Positions 15,323-21,238 of a DNA stretch of 21,238 bases are shown here, piece by piece. Made by a program: the position numbers and the translations under genes. How positions within the stretch are numbered: the stretch's first letter is position 1; the number at the start of each line of letters is the position of its first letter. The stretch covers positions 1 through 21,238 of the forward strand of contig DEHX01000161.1 of NCBI GenBank assembly GCA_002352145.1, read 5' to 3'. Source of the DNA: Chitinophagaceae bacterium UBA2789 (GTDB lineage Bacteria; Bacteroidota; Bacteroidia; Chitinophagales; Chitinophagaceae). A model generated the notes under the pieces. That model saw only the letters and a program-made list of their open reading frames with translations. It searched no databases and was not told the origin of the DNA.

Positions 15323-16756
15323 TTATAATTTTCCGGTTGCTTTCATATAATCGATCTTAGAAATGATCGCATCATACAGAGCAGTTATATAACTTGTTTG
15401 TGCCGTTTTCAATTCTACCTGCGCTGCGTTAATTTCTGTTTGCGAACCTGTTCCTACTTCGTATTTCTTCTTTGTCTGCTGGTAAACTTTTTCTGCGAGT
15501 TCCATATTTTTTTTCTGGAAATCCATTGTGGCTATGGCTGAACGGAAATTATTCTTTGCCGTCTCAACTTCATTATCGATCGTCAGCTTTAATGCTTCAA
15601 TCTGGTTTTCTGTCTGGCGCAGCTGTATTTTAGTCTGCTGAATTTTTGATTTTGTATAAAACCCGTTGAAAATGGGAATATTTATATTCAGGCTAATATT
15701 GGAAATGGTAAACCAGTCACCTTTTCCAAAAAAATTCCATTTGTTTCGTTGTGCATTCTTGGCGTACTGGCCATTGAGCAATACAGTTGGTATCTGGCTC
15801 AGTTTGTACCGGCGGATATTATACTCATTAAGTTCTTTGCCTATCTGGGCATATTGAAATTCCTTCCTGTCCTCATATTTATAGATACTATTTTCTAATA
15901 TTCCTTCTTTTATCTGTTCATCGGTAAGCTTGTCAGTTAGCACCAGTTCATCCCTTACCGGCATACCCATCAGCACTTTCAGTCCATAGTATCCATTGGA
16001 GATACTGTTCAATACTTTTTGCTTTTCAGTCTGCAGGTTGGTCAATTGTACGTTCAGTTTATCTACATCCAGCTTTTCAGCAAAACCGTTTTCATAAATG
16101 ATCCGGGTATCCTTTAGCAGTTTTTCAAGCCTTTCAATATTAGCGTCCAGCAACTCTACCTGTGTCTTGCTAACCACCAGCTGGTAGTACACCTTATGAA
16201 TGTTCGCCTTGATCATTTCCTCTGTTACTTCTACTTTCTTTCTGGCAAAACGCATAGTAGCATCTCTTGCCATCAAGCCAACAAACACCTGGCCATCAAA
16301 CAAAATTTGTGTCAGGCTGATAGCTCCCACTGCACTGTATTTTGTTCCAAACTGTGCAGCAATAAATCCAAAATCACCTGGCATCTGAATGGGGTTACCA
16401 TTACCATCCCTTACTCCCTCATCCACCAGTACCTGGTAAGTAGAGGGTGAAATAAAGTTGGGGATTACCTGTGTGGCAACATTGGGATTGTAAGTTGTTC
16501 CAAGGCTTGCATTGATTTTGGGGTAAGCATTGGAAGTCACTTCCCTGTTAACCTGCTCCTGGTACAACACATCTTCCAGCGCATTCTTTACATTCACATT
16601 ATTCTTTAAGGCATAATCAACCGCCTGCTGAACTGAAAATTCATGCTTTGTAATTTTTACAGAATCGCTGTTTCCACCACCCTGTGCCCGGGCCATACCA
16701 GAAATGGAGAGGGCAAGGATAAAAAAAATGAAAGTTGGTTTTCTGAAGGTCATCAT
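15323..16756 (-). CDS. TolC-family outer-membrane efflux channel
   Basis: The outer-membrane channel of the tripartite pump. The 477-aa chain has a signal peptide (MMTFRKPTFIFFILALSISGMARAQ). The first repeat starts with FSVQQAVDYALKNNVNVKNA, the typical entry into the TolC helical barrel, followed by long alternating helices (YQEQVNREVT; VSKTQVELLDANIERLEKLL) and the second repeat (VETAKNNFRSAIATMDFQKKNMELAEKVY; VGTGSQTEINAAQVELKTAQ). Beta strands near NISLNINIPIFNGFYTKSKI and TQILFDGQVFVGL form the membrane barrel. Length and two-fold repeat fit the family. It begins 2 bases after the tetR stop and its own stop is 10 bases before the adaptor gene, so it is translated from the same transcript. 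Confidence 0.94.
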   Translation of the reverse strand: MMTFRKPTFIFFILALSISGMARAQGGGNSDSVKITKHEFSVQQAVDYALKNNVNVKNALEDVLYQEQVNREVTSNAYPKINASLGTTYNPNVATQVIPNFISPSTYQVLVDEGVRDGNGNPIQMPGDFGFIAAQFGTKYSAVGAISLTQILFDGQVFVGLMARDATMRFARKKVEVTEEMIKANIHKVYYQLVVSKTQVELLDANIERLEKLLKDTRIIYENGFAEKLDVDKLNVQLTNLQTEKQKVLNSISNGYYGLKVLMGMPVRDELVLTDKLTDEQIKEGILENSIYKYEDRKEFQYAQIGKELNEYNIRRYKLSQIPTVLLNGQYAKNAQRNKWNFFGKGDWFTISNISLNINIPIFNGFYTKSKIQQTKIQLRQTENQIEALKLTIDNEVETAKNNFRSAIATMDFQKKNMELAEKVYQQTKKKYEVGTGSQTEINAAQVELKTAQTSYITALYDAIISKIDYMKATGKL

Positions 16757-16758
16757 GG

Positions 16759-17373
16759 TTAATTTTTTTGACGTTGTTCTTTATATTTCTGAATCATCCT
16801 ATGGCCTTTTAAAGTAGCTACACCATATATAAACAACTCCAATATCATATTGGTCGTTTCTGCTACATTATATTTACCAGGTGGAAACACTGCCACATTA
16901 AAAGGCAGCATCATGGATTCCATCCTGTATTTTGAAATAATATCAATATTCAGGTCTGCACGGTACAACTCATCCTTTATACCCCATTCAAGGTTATTAC
17001 GTACAATACTTTGCAGATAACTGTCTTTGTGTTCCCTGAATTTCTGGTAGGCTTTAAAATGAAATTTTTCAAGGTCGTATAATACCATTGGGTTCATGTT
17101 GCTGAATTCTTCCATCAGCAATTCCATGGTATTAAAAATTTCATGAATAGCATCTTTTGCATTGCTTTTACAATTACCGCAATCCTGCTTCATTTGAACG
17201 ATATGCAAGTCCACCACTGCTTCTACCAGCGCATCCTTATCAGCAAAATGCTGGTACAATGTTTTTTTACTCATACCCAGCCCGTTGGCAATATCATCCA
17301 TGGAAACAGAACGGATACCGTACTGCATATACAGCTCATTCGCCTTTTCAATTATTCTGTCACGAACTTCCAT
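16759..17373 (-). CDS. TetR/AcrR-family repressor of the efflux operon
   Basis: A 204-aa regulator. The N-terminal helix-turn-helix (about residues 12-52) is typical: ANELYMQYGIRSVSMDDIA then GLGMSKKTLYQHFADKDALV. The rest is the all-helical ligand-binding and dimer domain, with no family-specific signature. Cys65 and Cys68 form a CGNC pair just after the DNA-binding domain. The frame extends upstream to an ATG at 17445, but a strong promoter and operator lie within that extension (17391-17429), so Met at 17373 is chosen. It is the first gene of tetR-tolC-adaptor-RND, and its position with an inverted repeat over the promoter indicates self-repression relieved by a pump substrate. Ligand unknown. 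Confidence 0.93.
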   Translation of the reverse strand: MEVRDRIIEKANELYMQYGIRSVSMDDIANGLGMSKKTLYQHFADKDALVEAVVDLHIVQMKQDCGNCKSNAKDAIHEIFNTMELLMEEFSNMNPMVLYDLEKFHFKAYQKFREHKDSYLQSIVRNNLEWGIKDELYRADLNIDIISKYRMESMMLPFNVAVFPPGKYNVAETTNMILELFIYGVATLKGHRMIQKYKEQRQKN

Positions 17374-17390
17374 TACGAAATTTGAGGGAG

Positions 17391-17421
17391 CAAAACTATG
17401 GAAACTTTTTTCGTTACCAAA
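17391..17421 (-). promoter_or_regulatory. Promoter of the efflux operon
   Basis: On the minus strand TTTG (17418-17421), 19 bases, then TAGTTTTG (17391-17398): a full match to both Bacteroidota elements at standard spacing. The tetR ATG lies 17 bases beyond the -7 box. Confidence 0.7.
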
Positions 17422-17429
17422 GTTTCCAT
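17398..17429. promoter_or_regulatory. Operator-like inverted repeat over the efflux promoter
   Basis: ATGGAAACTTT (17398-17408) and AAAGTTTCCAT (17419-17429) are perfect 11-bp inverted arms separated by 10 bases. One arm contains the -33 box and the other touches the -7 box, so a bound TetR dimer pair would block RNA polymerase. The position directly before tetR makes this the probable binding site of that protein. Confidence 0.65.
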
Positions 17430-17568
17430 CATCTTTATTTACCATTTATCATGTATAGTGATGAGTGCTCCTTGCCAACAACGTCGGGGAATGTAAGTCA
17501 GCAACCATCGCTTTTTAATGGTTTACAATGATTTAAAAGGTGATAGTGGTTTATCGTACTTTTATTGC

Positions 17569-18249
17569 ATGAACAATCGTTTTTCCCTGCGTTCCTATTT
17601 GCCAAAAGAACCTTTCCGGTTTAAGAAAGTAGTTCAATATTTCCTGCAGGGGTTATTGATCATTGCTCCGCTGGCTATAACTATCTATGCCATTTATTGG
17701 GTTGTATCCACAGTGGATAACTGGATTCCTATTTTCCGTGAGCCGATTAAAGATGCACAGGGCAGGATTATCGGCCACGAAGTAAAAAATTATGGGTTGG
17801 GATTTGTAGTCATCATCACAGCGGTCATTTTAATCGGTTACCTGAGTTCCTTTTTTATTCAATCAAGATTATTCAACCTGTTTGACAGGTGGCTGGAAAA
17901 AACACCCGGTATAAAATTTATCTACACCAGCACCAGGGATTTTTTTGAAGCTTTTGCAGGTAATAAAAGAAAGTTCAATAAAGCCGTTCTGGCCAATGTA
18001 TTTTCGGATGAAGTCTGGATTGTCGGTTTTCTTACGGATGAAGAGATGGCAAAATTTGATATGGGTGCAGATAAAGTAGCAGTATATGTTCCGCAGGCCT
18101 ACAATTTTGCGGGTCAGCTATATATTCTTCCGAGAGATAAAGTAAAAAAGATAGAACACATTACCTCCGGCGAGGCAATGAAGTATGCTGTAACAGGTGG
18201 TGTGGTAGATCTCGAAGCAGAGGATGCAGATCAGGAACAAAAACATTAA
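17569..18249 (+). CDS. DUF502-family membrane protein
   Basis: A 226-aa protein of the DUF502 family, whose function is not established. Two membrane segments: FLQGLLIIAPLAITIYAIYWVV (about 25-46) and LGFVVIITAVILIGYLSSFFI (about 77-97). The cytoplasmic C-terminal part carries the family signature: TPGIKFIYTSTRDFFEAF, then VWIVGFLTDEE, VAVYVPQAYNFAGQLYILPRDKV and the end block SGEAMKYAVTGG. An ATG at 17518 would add 17 residues with no family resemblance. TACTTTTA at 17557-17564 is seven-eighths of a -7 box; if used, the transcript would start almost at ATG17569. The start is therefore uncertain. Its upstream region is shared with the divergent efflux operon, but the operator is over 130 bases away. 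Confidence 0.85.
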   Translation: MNNRFSLRSYLPKEPFRFKKVVQYFLQGLLIIAPLAITIYAIYWVVSTVDNWIPIFREPIKDAQGRIIGHEVKNYGLGFVVIITAVILIGYLSSFFIQSRLFNLFDRWLEKTPGIKFIYTSTRDFFEAFAGNKRKFNKAVLANVFSDEVWIVGFLTDEEMAKFDMGADKVAVYVPQAYNFAGQLYILPRDKVKKIEHITSGEAMKYAVTGGVVDLEAEDADQEQKH

Positions 18250-18287
18250 TTTCATACCAGCTTAGCCTTATCTTTTGAATAGTTTGC

Positions 18288-19253
18288 ATGAAGAAATCGT
18301 TGCTACTTATCATTACTATTCTGTTTTCCATCAAAAGCTTTTGCTGGGGCTTCTACGGCCATCGAAAGATCAACTATCATGCGGTATTTCTTCTTCCTCC
18401 TGAAATGATGGTTTTATTCAAACCTCAAATTGATTTCCTGTCTGAACATGCAGTAGATCCTGATAAAAGAAGATATGCCGTACCCGAAGAAGGCCCAAGG
18501 CACTATATTGATATTGACCGTTATGGCCATTATCCCTACCCGGATTTACCAAGAAAATGGGAGGATGCGGTAGCAAAATATTCTGAAGATACGCTTAATA
18601 CTTATGGAATTGTGCCATGGTGGCTGCAGACAATGCTCTATCGGTTAACCAGCGCATTTAAAGAAAAGAACCAGGTAAAGATATTGCGATATGCTGCGGA
18701 AATCGGGCATTACATAGCTGATGCACATGTACCATTGCATGCCAACAGCAACCACAACGGGCAGTTCTCCGGCCAAAAGGGAATACACGGTTTTTGGGAA
18801 AGCCGTGTACCGGAGTTACTGGCGGAAAAAGAATGGGATTTCTTTATAGGGAAAGCTGAATACTTAAAAAATCCCGCTGATTTTATCTGGAAAAGAGTAT
18901 TGGAAAGTGCTGCTGCTGCAGACACAGTACTTCAAATGGAAAAAGAACTGACAGCCAGTTTTCCGCAGGATCAAAAATTTTCATTCGAAGATAGAAACGG
19001 AATTACCATCCGGCAGTATTCATCTGCCTTTTCAAAAGCATACGACACCCGGCTAAAAGGAATGATAGAAAGAAGAATGAGGCAGTCTATACATGCCACT
19101 GCTTCTTTTTGGTATACCGCATGGGTTAATGCCGGTCAGCCAGATCTGAAAAAACTGAATAACAGGGAATTTACTAATGAAGAACTGAAAGAATTCGAAG
19201 TTTTAAATAATTCCTGGAAAAATGCACCCATCAAAGGCAGGGAACATGAATAA
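18288..19253 (+). CDS. Secreted zinc-dependent phospholipase C / S1-P1 nuclease-fold protein
   Basis: A 321-aa exported hydrolase of the three-zinc helical fold shared by bacterial phospholipase C and S1/P1 nuclease. The signal peptide MKKSLLLIITILFSIKSFC would be cut before Trp20, exposing the N-terminal Trp that binds zinc in this fold. Candidate ligands follow the known spacing: Trp20, His25, Asp58, His72, His141, Asp145, His151, His167 and Glu171. The H-x3-D-x5-H block (GHYIADAHVPLH) and the H-x3-E block (HGFWE) match phospholipase C, where the last ligand is Glu; the Trp-to-His25 spacing matches S1/P1. Activity (phosphodiester of lipid or nucleic acid) is therefore open. It starts 38 bases after the DUF502 gene and may be read through from it; TATCTTTTG before the ATG is a poor -7 match. 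Confidence 0.82.
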   Translation: MKKSLLLIITILFSIKSFCWGFYGHRKINYHAVFLLPPEMMVLFKPQIDFLSEHAVDPDKRRYAVPEEGPRHYIDIDRYGHYPYPDLPRKWEDAVAKYSEDTLNTYGIVPWWLQTMLYRLTSAFKEKNQVKILRYAAEIGHYIADAHVPLHANSNHNGQFSGQKGIHGFWESRVPELLAEKEWDFFIGKAEYLKNPADFIWKRVLESAAAADTVLQMEKELTASFPQDQKFSFEDRNGITIRQYSSAFSKAYDTRLKGMIERRMRQSIHATASFWYTAWVNAGQPDLKKLNNREFTNEELKEFEVLNNSWKNAPIKGREHE

Positions 19254-19268
19254 TAACTGATATTTTAC

Positions 19269-19286
19269 TGCACAATCGATTGTGCA
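19269..19286. promoter_or_regulatory. Perfect 18-bp palindrome upstream of the Asp-box gene
   Basis: TGCACAATCGATTGTGCA is self-complementary over its whole length. No T run follows, and there is no loop if it folds as a hairpin, so a terminator is unlikely. It ends 3 bases before the candidate -33 element of the next gene, a place where a dimeric activator or repressor could bind. Confidence 0.45.
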
Positions 19287-19289
19287 CCC

Positions 19290-19321
19290 TTGGTATTTAC
19301 GGGTTTTATTGTCTACTTTTA
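19290..19321 (+). promoter_or_regulatory. Possible promoter of the Asp-box gene
   Basis: TTG (19290-19292), 21 bases, then TACTTTTA (19314-19321), seven of eight for the -7 box. The expected start is near 19328, before ATG19356. Confidence 0.35.
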
Positions 19322-19355
19322 TCAACTGTTTTTACCTATGTACAAACCTCCATGT

Positions 19356-21238
19356 ATGAAAAAAAATTTACTGCTTGCACTTGTCTGCATGTCTTTTGTT
19401 ATCTCCAATGCCCAGATTTCTGTTTATGAACTGATGGAAAGAAACGATATCTCCATTCAGGAGGCTGAGAGAATAGCTAATCGTCATTTTGATACAGCTG
19501 GTACAGGAAGAGGAACCGGCTACAAGCAATTTCAGCGCTGGTTATATGAGCGAAAGTTTCATATAGATGAAAACGGAAACTACCTGTCTCCTCAAACAGA
19601 ATGGAATCGCTATACAGAAAGCCGGACTGCTATGGGATCTTTCAGAACCGAAGCAGGTAGCTGGACAGAATTGGGCCCATGGGGCTGGAACCGTACCAGC
19701 GGATGGAACCCCGGAACAGGAAGATTGTCTGCTTTCGCCATTCATCCGGCCAACGAGAATATTATCTATGTAGGCTCTCCCGGTGGAGGTATCTGGAAGT
19801 CTGTAAACGGAGGGTTGAATTGGGCCCCTCTTACTGATAATAACGCCAACTGGATGTCTGTTTTTGCTTTAACCATTGATCCGTTAAATCAAAACATTGT
19901 TTATGCAGGTATGAGCGGAAGCGTTGGCATCATCAAATCAACTGATGCCGGCGCAACATGGGCTGCCGCCGGAGCAGGGCCGTCAGGCACCGTTCGGAAG
20001 ATATTAATTCATCCAACAAACAGTTCAATTGTTTTTGCTACTGCAACAAACGGAATCTGGAGATCGATAAATGCGGGAGCATCATGGACCCAGGTACATA
20101 GTGGCAGCAAAGAAGATATTGAGTTCAAACCAGATGATGTCAATATTATGTATGCAACCGGTAATGATGTCTATCGTTCTGCAGATAATGGAATAACATG
20201 GACACCAGTATCAGCAGCACAAGGTATTACCAATACCGGCCGCACCTTAGTATCGGTTACACCAGCTAATCCCAACTATGTATATATTGCCCAGGCCAGC
20301 GGAAGCCTATTCGGGAGAATGTATAAATCTACTGATGCGGGACTGACCTTCACTACTACAGTTGTAGGTAGCCCCGCAAGCGGCACTAACTATTTTGGCT
20401 ACGAAACCAATGGAACCGGCACTTCTGGCCAGGCTACTTATGATATGGCGATGGATGTTTCTCCGACAAATGCGGCTGAAGTGCATATTGCAGGTATCAT
20501 TTGCTGGAAATCATTAGACGAAGCAACTTCATTCACGGCTGTAACTGCATGGTCACTCCCCAACAGTATCGGATATAACCATGCCGATGTACATGGTTTA
20601 TTCTTCATCAACTCGAATCTTTATTCCATATCAGACGGAGGTCTTTATAAGAGTACTAATAACGGAGAAGACTGGACGGACCTTTCCACTGGTTTGGGTA
20701 TTCGTCAATTTTACCGCATTGCCAGTTCTCAAACCAATGCGACGGTAATAACAGGAGGTGCACAGGATAATGGTACTGCCGCCAAACAAGCCTCTGGCAC
20801 TTGGGTGGATTGGCTCGGTGCCGATGGTATGGAAGGCCTGGTAAGCCCTACCAATCATTTAAACCTCTGGGGCACCAGTCAAAACGGATCAATCTACCGG
20901 TCAACAAACGGAGGAAATTCTTATAGCGGGTTGCCGAGGCCTTCGCCCGGCCAATGGGTAACACCTCTGGCAATACATCCTACCAATGAAACAATTTTAT
21001 ATGGCGGCTGGACAGGCGTATATAAATCTACCAATAGTGGCAGCAGCTGGACAAATATTTCTTCGGGAGTAATTACAACTACATTAGCTGATTTAGCTGT
21101 AGCACCCTCAGATCCAAATTATATTTATGCTTCAAATGGGTCGACACTTTATGTTACAACAAATGATGGCGCCACCTGGACTACCCGCAGTGCTCCTGCC
21201 ACGATCAACGACATAGCTGTAGATCCAACCAATCCATC
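19356..21238 (+). CDS. Secreted Asp-box (BNR/sialidase-like) propeller protein, 3' end missing
   Basis: The frame stays open to the right edge: 627 complete codons, no stop. The signal peptide MKKNLLLALVCMSFVISNAQ fixes the start at 19356; an in-frame ATG at 19338 would only add MYKPPC before it. After a short N-terminal region (21-105) come repeated blade units, each ending in an Asp-box of the form K/R-S-x-D/N-x-G-x-x-W: KSVNGGLNW, KSTDAGATW, RSINAGASW, RSADNGITW, KSTDAGLTF, KSTNNGEDW, RSTNGGNSY, KSTNSGSSW, TTNDGATW. Blades are often preceded by a box like I-x-P-T/A-N-x-x-x-x-Y. This is the sortilin/glycosyl-hydrolase-type beta-propeller used by many secreted Bacteroidota proteins, often with a type IX secretion tail, which would lie outside the window. 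Catalytic activity cannot be inferred from Asp-boxes alone. Confidence 0.88.
   Translation, partial: MKKNLLLALVCMSFVISNAQISVYELMERNDISIQEAERIANRHFDTAGTGRGTGYKQFQRWLYERKFHIDENGNYLSPQTEWNRYTESRTAMGSFRTEAGSWTELGPWGWNRTSGWNPGTGRLSAFAIHPANENIIYVGSPGGGIWKSVNGGLNWAPLTDNNANWMSVFALTIDPLNQNIVYAGMSGSVGIIKSTDAGATWAAAGAGPSGTVRKILIHPTNSSIVFATATNGIWRSINAGASWTQVHSGSKEDIEFKPDDVNIMYATGNDVYRSADNGITWTPVSAAQGITNTGRTLVSVTPANPNYVYIAQASGSLFGRMYKSTDAGLTFTTTVVGSPASGTNYFGYETNGTGTSGQATYDMAMDVSPTNAAEVHIAGIICWKSLDEATSFTAVTAWSLPNSIGYNHADVHGLFFINSNLYSISDGGLYKSTNNGEDWTDLSTGLGIRQFYRIASSQTNATVITGGAQDNGTAAKQASGTWVDWLGADGMEGLVSPTNHLNLWGTSQNGSIYRSTNGGNSYSGLPRPSPGQWVTPLAIHPTNETILYGGWTGVYKSTNSGSSWTNISSGVITTTLADLAVAPSDPNYIYASNGSTLYVTTNDGATWTTRSAPATINDIAVDPTNP

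Noticed and set aside
19269..19286. Terminator of the phospholipase-like gene
   Set aside because: No T tract follows and the dyad has no loop, so an intrinsic terminator is improbable.

Overview
The window looks like chromosomal DNA of a Bacteroidota member, most likely a Chitinophagaceae-type relative. Evidence: promoter-like boxes of the Bacteroidota form (TAnnTTTG with an upstream TTG/TTTG), few recognisable Shine-Dalgarno sequences, signal peptides ending in ...NAQ or SSAQ, a two-domain M16 metalloprotease, an AIM24-family protein, and a large secreted Asp-box protein. The taxon is inferred from gene style, not from a marker gene.

Left part, 1-2319: a two-gene type II restriction-modification unit (cytosine-5 DNA methyltransferase, then a PstI/BsuBI-like endonuclease). 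It is bounded in a way that resembles an integron gene cassette. The first bases of the unit (GTTGTGCGT at 3-11) are the exact reverse complement of ACGCACAAC at 2184-2192. That 9-mer begins a ~135-bp imperfect palindrome after the endonuclease gene, which closes with a second GTT core at 2313-2319. This is the strongest unusual signal in the window.

2320-4571: a gene-free stretch runs into a strictly 21-bp-periodic repeat array (2541-2813). Its last unit is the spacer of a good promoter for an unrecognised 236-aa protein. A SAM-dependent methyltransferase gene follows, bracketed by two near-identical 41-bp direct repeats.

4572-10440: ordinary single-gene units: a lipoprotein polysaccharide deacetylase; a convergent AIM24-family gene separated from it by a perfect 15-bp stem-loop; a periplasmic/outer-membrane M16 peptidase with a clear terminator; and a probable outer-membrane beta-barrel protein with a bidirectional terminator.

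10473-17429, minus strand: a complete drug-efflux operon in the order tetR, tolC, membrane-fusion protein, RND pump. A well-spaced promoter (TTTG-N19-TAGTTTTG) lies inside a perfect 11+11-bp inverted repeat just before tetR, so the regulator probably represses its own operon.

17569-21238, plus strand: a DUF502 membrane protein, a secreted zinc phospholipase C/S1-P1 nuclease-fold protein with an apparently complete trinuclear zinc site, an 18-bp perfect palindrome, and the first 627 codons of a secreted Asp-box propeller protein that runs off the right edge. No tRNA, rRNA or CRISPR array was seen.
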